In this document: positions 18,233-29,186 of the stretch, one piece after another | Numbering within the stretch: position 1 is the stretch's first letter | Layout: every line of letters begins with the position of its first letter | Position numbers and translations under genes: made by a program | NCBI GenBank assembly: GCA_007280205.1 | Contig: QYPX01000015.1 | Span: 1 to 64,000, forward strand | Length of the DNA: 64,000 bases | Source: Comamonadaceae bacterium | GTDB taxonomy: Bacteria; Pseudomonadota; Gammaproteobacteria; Burkholderiales; Burkholderiaceae_C | Reading direction: 5' to 3' | The notes under the pieces: model-generated | What the model was told of the DNA's origin: nothing | Databases searched by the model: none | The model's input: the letters and a program-made list of their open reading frames with translations, nothing else

Positions 18233-19312
18233 CTACTTCAGGTCATCTGCAATGACTTTGGCTATACGCTGTGCATTGGCGCTGTTGTCCGCAGCACCAC
18301 TCGCATTCAGAATAGATACAGTTGTCGATTCCCCTTGGCTGGCCAGTTTGATGCGGTATTTCAAAGGCGCAACATTGTCTTTCGACGTCCCGAACAAGGA
18401 TGCAAGGAAACCGGGCTCCGACCTCTCAGCCGAAGGTTCGACATATCGGACAAAGTAGATGCCTTGGCTGCGGTCCCTGTCTTCGACTGTAAAGTTGGCC
18501 CGGTCAAGCGCCAAGCCAACACGCCGCCAAGCGCGGTCAAAGCCATCGTCAATCTGGACTACCGAGACGCCGTTGACCACGGCGGTTCGAGCAACTGTCT
18601 TGCCCGGTGCAACCGCAATGATGGCCTTCGATTGCTCAGGCGTTGCCCCGAGTCTCACCATCAATCTGCTCAGGAATTCTGCTTCAAGTTCCGGGTCCGG
18701 TGCCTTTGGTTGCCACACTGTGGAGTCCTTTTCCTTGCTGCCGTACACCTCCATCATGCCGCGGTGGCTGATGTAAATCTCGGTTCCACCACTCGCATTG
18801 CGTTCCAGCCGAGTGCGAAATTTGTCGCGCTCACCGGTCGAGTAGAGTGAATCGAATACACGTCCCAGTGTGCTGCGAATGATGTCCTGAGGCAGCTTGG
18901 CACGGTTCTCGGCCCACTCGGTTTCCATGATCCCAAGATTGGACTGGTCGAGAATCAAGAGGAAGCCGTTTTCCTGCCAGAAATCTTTGACTGAATCCCA
19001 GAGCTTTTCGGCGGGTCGACTGATGACCAACCAACGCTGGTTCCCTGCACGTTCGATGCGCGCGTCGCCCAGTTCTGTGATGGCAGTCGGTGTGGTTGAG
19101 GCGGACTGCCCGAGTTGGAAGCTTGAAGCCGTGACGATTCCGCCAGGAACGGCATATCGGGTATTGCGCGCGAGTTGGGTCAAATCAGGAGGGACATCCA
19201 GCGACGGGCCCTTGCCTGCGCTCTTGTAGTTGATTTTGTCGGTATCGAGAACCGAGCATGCTGCCAATACCAGCGTGAGGCTCAGTAGTACGAGTTTGCG
19301 GAAATGATTCAC
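18233..19312 (-). CDS. bamC: Outer membrane protein assembly lipoprotein BamC
   Basis: A 359-residue lipoprotein (lipobox LAAC, Cys19) of the NlpB/DapX family, part of the BAM complex that inserts beta-barrel proteins into the outer membrane. After the signal comes the unstructured segment with DKINYKS...LDVPPDLTQL, which in E. coli binds BamD, and then two helix-grip domains. The start is GTG, preceded by an AAGGGAA ribosome site. It lies directly downstream of dapA, the same dapA-bamC order as in E. coli, and ends facing a shared terminator. Confidence 0.92.
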   Translation of the reverse strand: MNHFRKLVLLSLTLVLAACSVLDTDKINYKSAGKGPSLDVPPDLTQLARNTRYAVPGGIVTASSFQLGQSASTTPTAITELGDARIERAGNQRWLVISRPAEKLWDSVKDFWQENGFLLILDQSNLGIMETEWAENRAKLPQDIIRSTLGRVFDSLYSTGERDKFRTRLERNASGGTEIYISHRGMMEVYGSKEKDSTVWQPKAPDPELEAEFLSRLMVRLGATPEQSKAIIAVAPGKTVARTAVVNGVSVVQIDDGFDRAWRRVGLALDRANFTVEDRDRSQGIYFVRYVEPSAERSEPGFLASLFGTSKDNVAPLKYRIKLASQGESTTVSILNASGAADNSANAQRIAKVIADDLK

Positions 19313-19357
19313 AAAAAATGTTCCCTTAGGGTGATGAATTGGGGCGGGTGGAATTTG

Positions 19358-20251
19358 TCAAAGCAGGCCGCTTGCGCGCAAAGCGCTCTCGACGACCGCC
19401 TCGTTGGCCTGCGTCAGACGCGTCATGGGTAGGCGCATCGTTCCCCCACACAACTTGATTCGTGCCATCGCCCATTTCACCGGAATAGGGTTGGCCTCCA
19501 CAAACAGATGCTTATGCAAGGGCAGCAACTTGAATTGAATTTCCATCGCTCTGGCTCTGTCACCAGCGATGGCAGCGATGCACAACTCGTGCATCAGTCT
19601 GGGCGCCAGGTTGGCCGACACGCTGACGTTGCCGTGGCCACCGCACAGCATAAGGGCGACGGCTGTTCCGTCATCACCTGAGTAAATGGCGAAGCCCGCT
19701 GGCGCCTCCCGTATAAGCCACTGCGCCCGCTCAATGTTCCCGGTAGCTTCCTTGATGCCAATAATGCCGTCGACGTGAGCAAGACGCAATACCGTGTCGT
19801 GGGCCAGATCTGCAACCGACCGACCCGGAACGTTGTAGAGCACCATGGGAAGGTCGACCGCCTCTGCAATCGCCTTGAAGTGCAGATACTGTCCTTCCTG
19901 GGTTGGCTTGTTGTAGTAAGGAACAACCTGCAGTTGGCAGTCGGCGCCAACCGCTTTGGCGAAACTGGCCAATTCAATAGCTTCCGCTGTTGAATTGGCG
20001 CCGCATCCAGCCATGATCGGGATGCGTCCGGCAGCCTGCTCGACCGCGACACGGATGATTTCGCAGTGCTCCTGCACATTGACAGTGGGCGACTCACCGG
20101 TGGTGCCAACGACACCGACGCAATCAGTGCCTTCTGCGATATGCCAATCGATCAGTTTGCGCAGGCAGGAATAGTCCACCTTGCCATCTTCGTGCATGGG
20201 GGTGACGAGCGCCACGATGCTGCCGGTGATTTGGCTGAATGAGGATGTCAT
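19358..20251 (-). CDS. dapA: 4-hydroxy-tetrahydrodipicolinate synthase
   Basis: A 297-residue aldolase-type TIM barrel that condenses pyruvate with aspartate semialdehyde, the first step to diaminopimelate and lysine. The Schiff-base lysine is Lys167 (IGIKEATG), the general-acid tyrosine is Tyr139 (LYNVPGR), and the TTGES loop lies near residue 50. The ATG at 20251 gives the usual N-terminus; an earlier frame start at 20284 is not needed. It is followed by bamC and preceded by a small methyltransferase gene 38 nt away. Confidence 0.95.
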   Translation of the reverse strand: MTSSFSQITGSIVALVTPMHEDGKVDYSCLRKLIDWHIAEGTDCVGVVGTTGESPTVNVQEHCEIIRVAVEQAAGRIPIMAGCGANSTAEAIELASFAKAVGADCQLQVVPYYNKPTQEGQYLHFKAIAEAVDLPMVLYNVPGRSVADLAHDTVLRLAHVDGIIGIKEATGNIERAQWLIREAPAGFAIYSGDDGTAVALMLCGGHGNVSVSANLAPRLMHELCIAAIAGDRARAMEIQFKLLPLHKHLFVEANPIPVKWAMARIKLCGGTMRLPMTRLTQANEAVVESALRASGLL

Positions 20252-20289
20252 GTCCAAGTGCTTGTTAACGTCGTAAAGAAGCATTCTAA

Positions 20290-20877
20290 CTAGAGAGTCA
20301 GGCGCCTTGGTGACTGCATGCCCGGATTTGGCGAATCCGGTTTCACGGCGGCAATTCGCTGCAAAAAGCGATCCGGTTGATCAAGAAAACCTTCTTCAAA
20401 GGCGACGATGCGCAGGCTCGCAAAGACGTGCAGCAATTCCGCCGGCTGCAGTAGAAAATCTGCGCGGCTGGGTTTGCCAACGGTTTCATTTCCAGCGGAG
20501 AAGGTTTCATAGATGAGCAGACCGCCTGGGGCCAGACTGGCAGCGATGCGCGGGAAGAGAGGGCGCCACAAATAGTTGGTTACGACGACGACCCCAAATT
20601 GCGGCGGGTGCTTGTCATTCTGGAGTGGCCAGGGGCCATTTTCGAGATCGGCCAGAATGACTTGGCCAAACGTTGCGGCCGCCTCCAGTGCCTCGGTGCA
20701 GCGATCGATACCAGTGACTGCGTGCCCCTGCTGGGTAAACCATTTCATGTGGCGACCCCTTCCGCAGGCGATGTCCAGGACCGATTGCCCTGGCGCAACC
20801 AAATGAGACCAGCGCTGGACCCAGGCAGATGCCGGCACGGAGTCCTGCGAAATGTGCTGTTCAGGTCGATTGCTCAT
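20290..20877 (-). CDS. Class I SAM-dependent methyltransferase (TehB-like)
   Basis: A 195-residue protein with the AdoMet-binding motif [11 protein letters not shown] near residue 35, the acidic end of strand beta2 in VTGIDRC, and a [11 protein letters not shown] post-motif stretch. The layout resembles the small TehB/UbiE-like methyltransferases. The substrate cannot be assigned. The ATG at 20877 (MSNRPEQ) is favoured over a start at 20904. It belongs to a leftward run of genes: MFS carrier, 41-residue protein, methyltransferase, dapA, bamC. Confidence 0.82.
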   Translation of the reverse strand: MSNRPEQHISQDSVPASAWVQRWSHLVAPGQSVLDIACGRGRHMKWFTQQGHAVTGIDRCTEALEAAATFGQVILADLENGPWPLQNDKHPPQFGVVVVTNYLWRPLFPRIAASLAPGGLLIYETFSAGNETVGKPSRADFLLQPAELLHVFASLRIVAFEEGFLDQPDRFLQRIAAVKPDSPNPGMQSPRRLTL

Positions 20878-20888
20878 ACCTGTCCGGT

Positions 20889-21014
20889 CTAGAAGCAGCC
20901 CCATACCTGATTGGCCAGCGTGACCAGAAAGTCGGGTCGAGCATAAAGTGAAAACACCGCCAGAAGCAGTCCAGCGACCATGAGGTAGAGCAGAATTTCC
21001 TTGCCGTGTTTCAC
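20889..21014 (-). CDS. 41-residue single-span membrane protein
   Basis: A short frame with a GTG start 4 nt after the MFS carrier stop, ending 11 nt before the methyltransferase start. The product begins MKHGKEILLYLMVAGLLL, giving one membrane helix (about residues 7-22), then SLYARPDF and a C-terminal NQVWGCF tail. The uninterrupted fit between two genes, the sensible membrane topology and the tight spacing support it as real. I believe similar short proteins occur in Burkholderiales, but cannot verify that here. Function unknown; it might assist the adjacent carrier. Confidence 0.65.
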   Translation of the reverse strand: MKHGKEILLYLMVAGLLLAVFSLYARPDFLVTLANQVWGCF

Positions 21015-21018
21015 GATT

Positions 21019-22245
21019 TCAGGTCGTTCGAAGTGCCACAGCGCGGACGATAGAGGCTTCCTTGATCGGAAGATTCACAAGCGCTGCCAGCACGCCCAAC
21101 GCGATGGAGATGTACCAGACCAGATCGTAGCTGCCGGTCCGGTCGTACAGGTAGCCGCCCAGCCAGACCCCCATGAAGGAGCCGATCTGATGGCTGAAAA
21201 AGACAAAGCCGCTGAGCATGGAAAGATGCGCGACACCGAAAATCTGCGCCACGGTTGCGTTGGTGGGGGGTACGGTGGAGAGCCACAGCAGCCCCATGAC
21301 GCTCGAAAACACATAGACGCTCAAAGGCGACAACGGTAGCAAGAGAAACACACTGATGGCGATGGAGCGAGCGAAATAAATGAAGGCCAGGATGTTCTTT
21401 TTCTGCAGTTTTTGCCCCAACGCACCTGCTGCATAGGTGCCAAATACATTGAACAATCCGATCAGGGCCAGGGCGTAACTAGCCACTTGCGGTGACAGGC
21501 CTTTGTCTCTCAGGTAACTCGGCATATGGACGCCAATGAAGACGACCTGAAAACCACAAACGAAATAACCGGCCATCAGCAACTGGAAACTTGGGTACTT
21601 GAAAGCTTCGATCAAGGCTTGAACAATGGATTGCTCACGTCGGCTGGCCAGTCCACCGGCGAAGGCCGGTTCGCGCAGACCCCAAGCCAAGGGAATGGTG
21701 ATCAAGGTGGCCAGGCCAAGGACGATCAGCGCTTCATGCCAGCCCAGGCTGTCGATCAGGAATCCTTCGGTTGGCACCATCAGGAATTGACCAAACGAGC
21801 CGGCTGCTGCTGCTACGCCCATGGCCCAGGAGCGCTTCTCGGCTGAGACGTTGCGGCCAATGACGCCGTAAATGACGGCGTAAGTTGTGCCGGCCTGCGC
21901 CATGCCGATGAGAACACCTGCGGTCATTGAAAACAGCAATGGGGTGCTGGCAAAAGCCATGCCGGTGAGTCCGAGTGCATAGAGAATGGCACCTCCAACA
22001 ATCACGCGGAAGGCACCAAAGCGGTCAGCCAGCATGCCAGCAAATATGCCGGAAAACCCCCAAACCAAGTTTTGCAGGGCAATGGCAAAGGCGAAGGTTT
22101 CACGACTCCATCCTTGGCTCTGCGTGACAGGCTGCAGCCACAGACCGAAGCCGTGGCGGATGCCCATGGACAGTGTCACGATGGTGGCGCCGCACAGCAG
22201 AACCTGCAGCATGGACAATGGTTTTGGGGATGGGTTGCCGGGCAT
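21019..22245 (-). CDS. Major facilitator superfamily transporter
   Basis: A 408-residue protein with twelve predicted membrane helices. The loop motif GMLADRFGAFRV between helices 2 and 3 is the MFS signature (G-x-L-x-D-R-x-G), and RHGFGLWLQPV in helix 1 resembles the oxalate/formate and monocarboxylate-type carriers. The substrate is unknown. The ATG at 22245 is the natural start. It is followed within 4 nt by the 41-residue membrane protein, suggesting translational coupling. Confidence 0.87.
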   Translation of the reverse strand: MPGNPSPKPLSMLQVLLCGATIVTLSMGIRHGFGLWLQPVTQSQGWSRETFAFAIALQNLVWGFSGIFAGMLADRFGAFRVIVGGAILYALGLTGMAFASTPLLFSMTAGVLIGMAQAGTTYAVIYGVIGRNVSAEKRSWAMGVAAAAGSFGQFLMVPTEGFLIDSLGWHEALIVLGLATLITIPLAWGLREPAFAGGLASRREQSIVQALIEAFKYPSFQLLMAGYFVCGFQVVFIGVHMPSYLRDKGLSPQVASYALALIGLFNVFGTYAAGALGQKLQKKNILAFIYFARSIAISVFLLLPLSPLSVYVFSSVMGLLWLSTVPPTNATVAQIFGVAHLSMLSGFVFFSHQIGSFMGVWLGGYLYDRTGSYDLVWYISIALGVLAALVNLPIKEASIVRAVALRTT

Positions 22246-22395
22246 GCCAAATAGAGCTCAGAGTTGCAAGGGGAATCAGTGCCTTTCGCCACGCAGCGAA
22301 AGCATCAGCCGCCGATTCTACGTAGTAGCGGCGACAGGCGTGATCGATGCGCGAAAATGGCGCATCGAGATACTGACATTAAGGCGAACAAACTC

Positions 22396-22872
22396 ATGAA
22401 GATCGAAAAGAACTGTGCCGTCACATTGCGCTGCAAAGTATGCGACATCGCGGGCAAGGTGCTGGAACAGAGCAGTGAGCCCCTGGCCTATCTGCATGGC
22501 GGCTATGGCAATCTGTTTCCCAAGGTGGAGCAGGCGCTGGAGGGCAAGACCGCAGGGTACCAGACGACACTCGATCTCTCGACGCAGGACGCCTTTGGCG
22601 AGCGTGACGAGAGTCTGGCCCAGGTCATCCAGAAGTCGGACTTCCCGCCGGGTGTCAAGGTCGGCGGGCAACTTCAGGCCCAGGGGCCAGACGGGCAAGC
22701 CCGCATGTTTACCGTGATGAAGATCAAGGGTCAAACGGTCATGCTTGATGGTAACCATCCGCTGGCCGGCAAGGCCTTGCGCTTTTCACTCACCGTGACA
22801 GAAGTTCGCGCTGCCACTGAGGAAGAGATTGCGCATGGTCATGTGCACGGGGCGCATGGCCATCATCATTGA
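22396..22872 (+). CDS. slyD: FKBP-type peptidyl-prolyl isomerase, SlyD-like
   Basis: A 158-residue protein of the SlyD/FkpA-B branch: an FKBP fold interrupted by an insert-in-flap domain, with LHGGYGNLFPKVEQALEGK and the AFGERDESL stretch typical of SlyD. The C-terminus is His-rich (HGHVHGAHGHHH), consistent with nickel or other metal binding, though shorter than the E. coli tail. It likely acts as a cytoplasmic folding catalyst. The ATG at 22396 is supported by the family N-terminus; the upstream frame to 22264 is leader. It converges on argH. Confidence 0.88.
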   Translation: MKIEKNCAVTLRCKVCDIAGKVLEQSSEPLAYLHGGYGNLFPKVEQALEGKTAGYQTTLDLSTQDAFGERDESLAQVIQKSDFPPGVKVGGQLQAQGPDGQARMFTVMKIKGQTVMLDGNHPLAGKALRFSLTVTEVRAATEEEIAHGHVHGAHGHHH

Positions 22873-22893
22873 CAGCCACGTTTTGGTGCTCCA

Positions 22894-24345
22894 TCACCCC
22901 AACCTGGCACGGTGCGACGCAATTTGCAATTGCACTTGCTGAGGTGCTGTCCCACCCGTGACATCCCTCGACTGGAGCGATCCACGCAGAGAAAGCACTT
23001 TGAATACATCTGCTTCAATCAAGGGATTGAACTGCTGCAGTACCTCGAGTGGTAAGTCAGACAAATCGATCCGCCGCGAAATCGCCGTCTTCACAGCATG
23101 GGCGACGGTCTCATGGGCGTCGCGAAAGGGAAGGCCCTTCTTAACCAGGTAGTCTGCCAGGTCGGTGGCCGTGGCGTAACCCAATGAGGCAGCACGTTCC
23201 ATGGCCTCGGCGTTGACCAGGATGCCGCCTTCGATCAGTCCGGTCGCCGGGTTGGCTTGACCGCCTATCATTTCGGCAAATATGCGCAGCGTGTCTTTCA
23301 GGGTGTCGACCGTGTCGAACAAGGGTTCCTTGTCTTCCTGATTGTCCTTGTTGTACGCCAGCGGCTGACCCTTCATCAGGGTGAGCAGGCCCATCAGATG
23401 ACCGACCACCCGGCCCGTTTTCCCGCGCGCCAGTTCCGGCACGTCAGGATTTTTCTTCTGCGGCATGATGGAACTGCCCGTCGTGAATCGATCCGCGATT
23501 TTGATGAAAGAAAAGCTCTGACTCATCCACAAAACGAGTTCTTCACTCAAACGGCTGATATGTACCATGCACAGAGCGGCGGCTGCGGAAAATTCGATGG
23601 CGAAATCACGGTCACTGACTGCATCCAGCGAGTTCTGGCAAATTTGCGCCTGTCCAGTGTCATCAACCATGCCCAGGGTTCTGGCAACGCGTTCGCGGTC
23701 CAGCGGGTAGCTGGTGCCGGCCAGTGCTGCGGCCCCCAGGGGTAGCCGGTTGGTGCGACGCCGAACTTCGCTCATGCGTTCGCCGTCGCGGCAGAACATT
23801 TCGACGTAAGCCAGCAAATGGTGTCCAAAACTGATCGGTTGCGCCACTTGCAGATGGGTAAATCCTGGCAGGATGACATGGACATTGCTCGCTGCAATGT
23901 TGAGGAGTGCTGTTTGCAGATCGCGCAGCAACCCGTCGATCAAATCAATTTCTCCACGCAGCCACAGGCGCACATCGGTGGCGACCTGGTCATTGCGCGA
24001 GCGACCTGTGTGCAGGCGCTTGCCGGCATCGCCCGCCAGTTGCGTCAGGCGCGCCTCGATGTTCAGGTGGACGTCCTCCAGGTCGAGTTTCCATTCAAAC
24101 GTACCAGCTTCGATCTCAGTCGTCACCGTGCTCAAGCCTTGCTCAATGGCATGGCGATCCTGTGGCGAGATGATTTTCTGGGCGCAGAGCATCTCTGCAT
24201 GAGCCAGGGAGCCCGCAATGTCGGCCTGCCAAAGCCGCTTGTCAAAAAAAACACTCGCGGTATAGCGTTTCACGAGGTCGCTCATGGGTTCAGAAAACAG
24301 GGCTGACCAGGCTTGGGACTTGTTGTCGAATTGGTTGTGTGTCAT
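22894..24345 (-). CDS. argH: Argininosuccinate lyase
   Basis: A 483-residue member of the fumarase/aspartase superfamily that splits argininosuccinate into arginine and fumarate. The signature [15 protein letters not shown] (with the catalytic serine loop) lies near residue 290, and [13 protein letters not shown] is the argininosuccinate-binding stretch. The ATG at 24345 ([11 protein letters not shown]) is chosen; the open frame continues to 24453 without homology-like features. It is divergent from an AlgZ-like kinase gene, an arrangement also known next to algZ-algR-hemC in Pseudomonas. Confidence 0.95.
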   Translation of the reverse strand: MTHNQFDNKSQAWSALFSEPMSDLVKRYTASVFFDKRLWQADIAGSLAHAEMLCAQKIISPQDRHAIEQGLSTVTTEIEAGTFEWKLDLEDVHLNIEARLTQLAGDAGKRLHTGRSRNDQVATDVRLWLRGEIDLIDGLLRDLQTALLNIAASNVHVILPGFTHLQVAQPISFGHHLLAYVEMFCRDGERMSEVRRRTNRLPLGAAALAGTSYPLDRERVARTLGMVDDTGQAQICQNSLDAVSDRDFAIEFSAAAALCMVHISRLSEELVLWMSQSFSFIKIADRFTTGSSIMPQKKNPDVPELARGKTGRVVGHLMGLLTLMKGQPLAYNKDNQEDKEPLFDTVDTLKDTLRIFAEMIGGQANPATGLIEGGILVNAEAMERAASLGYATATDLADYLVKKGLPFRDAHETVAHAVKTAISRRIDLSDLPLEVLQQFNPLIEADVFKVLSLRGSLQSRDVTGGTAPQQVQLQIASHRARLG

Positions 24346-24452
24346 GCGTTTGAAACCTGGTTTAAAAAGCTGGCCTTCGGGGACCCATTGGACGGGTGGC
24401 AAGGGATCATCAATAATCGGGTCTGCCAAGCGAGCATACGCCCGAATCCTCA

Positions 24453-25490
24453 ATGAAAGACCTGCAAATTTTATCGACCTTCCAGGAACTCCCGCCAGAG
24501 CCAGGCGGACCGGCGCTCGTGCCCGCGTTGTTGTTTGATGCCTGCCACGTTGGTGTGGCGCTGCGCGCCGTGCTGTTTGTGGAACTGGTGGTCGGGGTTG
24601 GGGCCATGTTCGGTGCGGCCACTTTTTTCGAGTGGGTGACTCGTTTGTCGGTGCTCACAGGTGCTGCTTTGCCGGCTACCCTGGTCTGGCTTATTGCTGC
24701 CTGTGGACTGAAAAACCTGATCTCGCTGATGGGTCCGTTTCCCCAGCATGCAGCGGGCGTGGTGTTGGGCGCATTGGCTGGCCTCTGCGGCTGCGCCATG
24801 TTGTACATGGCTGGCTGGCAGGAGCCGGTGCCCTGGCTGGCAAGTGCATTTGCTGGGGCCTTGTTGGCGGCATTGTTGGTGCTGGCGCTGCTGTGGCGCC
24901 AACGCAGCAAAGCGCCAGCACAGACCAAGGCGCGTTTGAATGAACTGCAGTCGCGTATTCGACCGCACTTTTTGTTCAATACCTTGAATAGTGCCATCGC
25001 CCTGGTGCGCGCCGAGCCGGCCAAAGCCGAGGCGTTGCTGGAAGATTTGAGCGATTTGTTCCGTCACGCGCTGGTCGAGCAGGGCGAATCAGTGACATTG
25101 GCGGATGAAATTGCGCTGGCTCAACGCTATCTGGCGATAGAGCATGTGCGCTTTGGCGATCGAATCCAGGTCGAGTGGTCGCTCGATGCGGCGGCGGCGA
25201 CGGCCAGATTACCACCCTTGTTGCTGCAGCCGCTGGTGGAAAACGCAGTGAAGCACGGCGTTGAACCCAGCGCAAGCGGCGCCCAGATCAGAATTTCGAC
25301 AGAGCGCCGTGGTTCCCGCGTCGTCATCAAGGTCATCAATACGGTTCCAGCCGGTCAGGGCGAGTCCGGTAGCGGGGTGGCGTTGGAAAATGTACGAGAC
25401 CGACTGAGCTTGTTGCATGACGTGCAATGCCAGTTCAGCTGTGTCATGCGAGACGGCATTTTTCAGGTCAGGATTGAGGTGCCGCTGTGA
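24453..25490 (+). CDS. LytS/AlgZ-type sensor histidine kinase
   Basis: A 345-residue inner-membrane kinase. Four hydrophobic segments occupy about residues 38-60, 66-88, 100-121 and 128-148. The His_kinase motif [10 protein letters not shown] carries phospho-acceptor His172, and the N box is LVENAVKHG, followed by a short ATPase domain with [13 protein letters not shown]. This architecture is that of AlgZ/FimS. It is followed 19 nt later by a LytTR response regulator, so the two form a two-component system. The signal is unknown. Confidence 0.9.
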   Translation: MKDLQILSTFQELPPEPGGPALVPALLFDACHVGVALRAVLFVELVVGVGAMFGAATFFEWVTRLSVLTGAALPATLVWLIAACGLKNLISLMGPFPQHAAGVVLGALAGLCGCAMLYMAGWQEPVPWLASAFAGALLAALLVLALLWRQRSKAPAQTKARLNELQSRIRPHFLFNTLNSAIALVRAEPAKAEALLEDLSDLFRHALVEQGESVTLADEIALAQRYLAIEHVRFGDRIQVEWSLDAAAATARLPPLLLQPLVENAVKHGVEPSASGAQIRISTERRGSRVVIKVINTVPAGQGESGSGVALENVRDRLSLLHDVQCQFSCVMRDGIFQVRIEVPL

Positions 25491-25509
25491 TTCCACGAGC
25501 CTGCCCATC

Positions 25510-26259
25510 ATGCGCCTGAAAGTGCTACTGGTTGATGATGAGCAACTTGCACGGGCGCGCCTGCGGACCTTGCTGGCAGACTGCCATGAGCCACAAGCCA
25601 GTGTTGAGGCGGAGGCAGGCAACGCGACGCAGGCGCTGCAATGGCTGCAGCGCCAGTCCTTTGACCTGGTCTTGCTGGACATTCACATGCCGGGAGCCGA
25701 CGGGCTGGCACTGGCCCAAGCCCTGCGTGCGCTGCCCAGTCCGCCGGCGCTGGTGTTTGTGACGGCACATGCCCAACACGCCGTACAGGCCTTTGAACTC
25801 GAAGCACTGGACTATCTGACCAAGCCCGTGCGCTTGCAGCGTTTACAGATGGCGTTGGAAAAGGCGGCGCGCTTTGTGCAGTCGCGGCGCGACACCGAAC
25901 CAGTTCCGCCGGAGGAGGTAATGATCATTCAGGAGCGTGGCCGAACAGAGCGTGTGCCGCTGTCCGAAGTGCTGTATCTCAAGGCAGAGTTGAAGTACCT
26001 CACGGTGAGAACGCAAACTACCAGTTATCTGCTGGAAGGTTCGTTGAGCGAAATGGAAACCAGATACCCCAACCGCTTTCTGCGCATTCACCGAAACGCC
26101 CTGGTCACCAAAGGACGAGTGCGCTCGCTTGAGAGGCAGCACGATACTGCGGACGGTGAGAGTTGGGGGGTTCGACTCTACGGTATTGAGGAGTCGTTGC
26201 TGGTGTCACGACGCCAACTCGCGGCAGTGCGCGAGTTGCTGGCTAACCTGTGTTCCTGA
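25510..26259 (+). CDS. LytTR-family response regulator (AlgR-like)
   Basis: A 249-residue regulator with an N-terminal receiver domain (DD at 9-10, phospho-acceptor Asp57 in LLDIHMPG, Lys in YLTKPV) and a C-terminal LytTR DNA-binding domain (about 140-245) with [11 protein letters not shown] and [10 protein letters not shown]. It is the partner of the kinase upstream. The ATG at 25510 follows the kinase by 19 nt. Its 3' end overlaps the convergent ppc gene by 17 nt. AlgR homologues in Pseudomonas control alginate and type IV pili; here the regulon is unknown. Confidence 0.91.
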   Translation: MRLKVLLVDDEQLARARLRTLLADCHEPQASVEAEAGNATQALQWLQRQSFDLVLLDIHMPGADGLALAQALRALPSPPALVFVTAHAQHAVQAFELEALDYLTKPVRLQRLQMALEKAARFVQSRRDTEPVPPEEVMIIQERGRTERVPLSEVLYLKAELKYLTVRTQTTSYLLEGSLSEMETRYPNRFLRIHRNALVTKGRVRSLERQHDTADGESWGVRLYGIEESLLVSRRQLAAVRELLANLCS

Positions 26260-29086
26260 GTCCAGCGGCGATGCCGTTGATGGAGATATGGATACCACGC
26301 TGGATCCGTGCATCGATCTGTCCCGAGCGGTAACGCCGTACCAGTTCGACTTGAAGATGGTGCAGCGGATCGATGTAAGGAAAGCGGTGCCGAATGGATC
26401 GCTGTAGCGCCGCGTTGTGGGTCAGGCGCTGCCTGTCGCCCGTGATGCGGGCGAGCGCATTGGCCGTACTGTGCCATTCGAACTCAATAACTTGGAAGAT
26501 GCTCCTGCGCAGTCGTGCGTCGGTGACCAACTCCGCGTAGCGGCGGGCCAGTGCCAGATCGCTTTTTGCCATCACCATGTCAATGTTCAACAATAGCGTG
26601 TTGAAAAAAGGCCAGTCTTGGTACATTTGTTGCAACAACTGCAGCTGCCTCTTGCTGGAGGCGGCGCTTGATTGATCAAGAAATTGTTCCACCGCGGAGC
26701 CAAAGCCGAACCAGCCGGGCAAGGTCAGACGGCACTGACCCCAACTAAAACTCCAGGGAATGGCTCTCAGGTCTTCGATGCTATTGGTTCCCTTGCGTGA
26801 CGCGGGACGTGAGCCTATGTTGAGTTCGGCAATTTCACGAATCGGGGTTGAGTCGAAAAAATACTGGTTGAAGCCTGGGGTTTCGTACACCAGCTTGCGG
26901 TAGGCCGCCATGCTGCTTTCGGACAGTTCAGCGGCGGCATCGAGAAAGGAAGTGCTGGCCGATCTTGTTGCTTGCAACAGCGTCGCCTCAAGCGTTGCCG
27001 CGACCAGGGTCTCCAGATTGCGCCGGCCGATTTCCGGGTTGGCGTACTTGGAGCCGATGACCTCGCCCTGCTCGGTCAGGCGTATCTGACCACGGACGGT
27101 GCCTGGAGGCTGGGCCAGAATGGCCTGGTAACTGGGTCCGCCGCCGCGACCGACGGTGCCGCCCCGACCATGGAACATGCGCAAGCGAATGGGCTTCTCG
27201 ACGGCGGCGCTGGCAATCTCGTCGAACAGTTTTACCAGTTCGGTTTCGGCCCGGTAGAGTTCCCAGTTGCTGGTGAAAATGCCACCATCCTTGTTGCTGT
27301 CGGAATACCCCAGCATGACGTCCTGCTCGCTGTACTGGTCCGCACGGCCCCGTTGCACCATGGGCAGGATGCCGGGCAGGGCGTAAAACTCGCGCATGAT
27401 GGGCGCTGCGTTGCGCAAGTCATCGATGGTCTCGAACAGGGGGACCACAATCAGGTCGCAACGCGCACCGGCATCAAGCGTTCCATGCAACAGGCCTACC
27501 TCCTTTTGCAGCAGCAGGACTTCAAGTAGATCGCTGACTGATTCTGTGTGGCTGATGATGTAGTGGCGTATGGCTTCGCAACCGAAGCGTTGACGCAAGA
27601 CTTTGGCGGCTTCGAAGATGGCGAGTTCACTTTGGGCGCGCTGCGAATAAGTTGCCCCGCCCACGCGCAGTGGGCGCGCGTCGTTCAGTAAGCTGAGCAG
27701 CAATCGGCGCCTGGCGGCCTCGTCGAGTTCTGCATAGGCCAACTCCAGGCGTGCCACTGCAAGCAATTCGGCGACCACCGCCTCGTGCTGGTCTGAACTC
27801 TGGCGCAAATCCACCGTGGCCAGATGAAAGCCAAAAACATCAAGGGTCCGAATCAAGGGTTGCAGACGCTGCGTGACCAGCGCACCGCCATGATTTGCCA
27901 GCAGTGAGGATTCGATCGTGCGCAAGTCGGCCAGCAGCGCCTGCGCGTGGGGGTAGGGATTCTGTGGCGCGACGGCATGGCGCGCTGCCTCGCCGCCTGT
28001 CAACTCTTTCAGACTGGCAGCAAGTCGGGCATAGATTCCAATCAGGGCTCGTCGGTAAGGCTCATCCTGCCGGTGCTGGCTGTTGTCCGGGGACTGATCG
28101 GCAAGGGACAGCATTTGCGGCTGACAGTTCACCAGCAGCGAGGAAAGGGACAGTTCGCCGCCCAGCAAGTGAACTTCTGTCAGATAGTGGCGCAGCGCCA
28201 CTTCAGCCTGGCGGCGCAGCGCGTTCTTCAGCGTTTCCCCAGTCACGTTGGGGTTGCCGTCACGGTCGCCGCCGATCCACTGTCCCATGCGCAGAAAACT
28301 GTGTAGCGGGTAATGTCCGAGTTCACGCTCCAGGCTGGCATAGACCTTCGGAATTTCCCGCAGAAATGTCAATTCGTAATAGCTCAGCGCATTTTCGACT
28401 TCGTCGGCGACAGTAAGTTTCGAGTAGCGCAGGAGACGGGTCTGCCACAACTGCGAAATGCGGCAGCGCATCTGCTGCTCGTTGCCGGCCAGTTCTCGTG
28501 GTGTCAACGTGTCTTTGCCTTGATGAGACCAGGCAGCCCGGATCTTGATGTCGTCACGGACGCTGAGCAAAGCGGCTACATCACGCTCGGCGTCCAGAAT
28601 GCTCTTTCGTTGCACCTCGGTCGGATGAGCGGTCAGCACGGGCGAGACAAAACTCGTCCCCAGCGTGGCTGCTATCTGTGCCGAACTGATTCCCGCTTGG
28701 TGACAACGCAGCAAGGCGGCCTCCAGGCTGCCGGCTTGCATCTGACCCGCGCGCTCGTGGATAGCGCGACGACGGATGTGGTGGCGATCTTCTGCCAGAT
28801 TGACCAGGTGGCTGAAGTAGCTGAAGGCACGAATCACGCTCACGGTTTGATCGCTGCTCAAACCTTTGAGCAGTTTCTTCAGCGCCTTGTCGGCGCCGGC
28901 ATCGGCGTCACGCCGGAAAGCGACGGACAATTGGCGGATCCGTTCGATAAGTTCGAAGGCGGCGGGCCCTTCCTGCTCACGAATGACATCGCCAAGGATT
29001 CGACCCAGCAGCCGGATATCTTCCAGCAGCGGACGTTCATTGACCTTGCTGGCTCCGGGCGATGCGGATTTTGGCTTCTTGATCAT
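26243..29086 (-). CDS. ppc: Phosphoenolpyruvate carboxylase
   Basis: A 947-residue anaplerotic enzyme that makes oxaloacetate from PEP and bicarbonate. The catalytic histidine lies in [12 protein letters not shown] (His154); the glycine-rich [14 protein letters not shown] loop and [10 protein letters not shown] are intact; the C-terminus ends in [11 protein letters not shown] as usual, which forms part of the allosteric site. Length is typical. The ATG at 29086 starts the only plausible frame. It lies on the opposite strand between the AlgR-like gene and hemC, and its promoter region faces hemC. Confidence 0.97.
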   Translation of the reverse strand: MIKKPKSASPGASKVNERPLLEDIRLLGRILGDVIREQEGPAAFELIERIRQLSVAFRRDADAGADKALKKLLKGLSSDQTVSVIRAFSYFSHLVNLAEDRHHIRRRAIHERAGQMQAGSLEAALLRCHQAGISSAQIAATLGTSFVSPVLTAHPTEVQRKSILDAERDVAALLSVRDDIKIRAAWSHQGKDTLTPRELAGNEQQMRCRISQLWQTRLLRYSKLTVADEVENALSYYELTFLREIPKVYASLERELGHYPLHSFLRMGQWIGGDRDGNPNVTGETLKNALRRQAEVALRHYLTEVHLLGGELSLSSLLVNCQPQMLSLADQSPDNSQHRQDEPYRRALIGIYARLAASLKELTGGEAARHAVAPQNPYPHAQALLADLRTIESSLLANHGGALVTQRLQPLIRTLDVFGFHLATVDLRQSSDQHEAVVAELLAVARLELAYAELDEAARRRLLLSLLNDARPLRVGGATYSQRAQSELAIFEAAKVLRQRFGCEAIRHYIISHTESVSDLLEVLLLQKEVGLLHGTLDAGARCDLIVVPLFETIDDLRNAAPIMREFYALPGILPMVQRGRADQYSEQDVMLGYSDSNKDGGIFTSNWELYRAETELVKLFDEIASAAVEKPIRLRMFHGRGGTVGRGGGPSYQAILAQPPGTVRGQIRLTEQGEVIGSKYANPEIGRRNLETLVAATLEATLLQATRSASTSFLDAAAELSESSMAAYRKLVYETPGFNQYFFDSTPIREIAELNIGSRPASRKGTNSIEDLRAIPWSFSWGQCRLTLPGWFGFGSAVEQFLDQSSAASSKRQLQLLQQMYQDWPFFNTLLLNIDMVMAKSDLALARRYAELVTDARLRRSIFQVIEFEWHSTANALARITGDRQRLTHNAALQRSIRHRFPYIDPLHHLQVELVRRYRSGQIDARIQRGIHISINGIAAGLRNTG

Positions 29087-29186
29087 GGCATTGGCCGAGC
29101 TGAGGCGAAAGAGTCATTCATCAGCCATGCTAGCATCCTGCGTCCGCTTTGGATTACAGGCAAGTTACAACCAAGAAGCACAGCTC

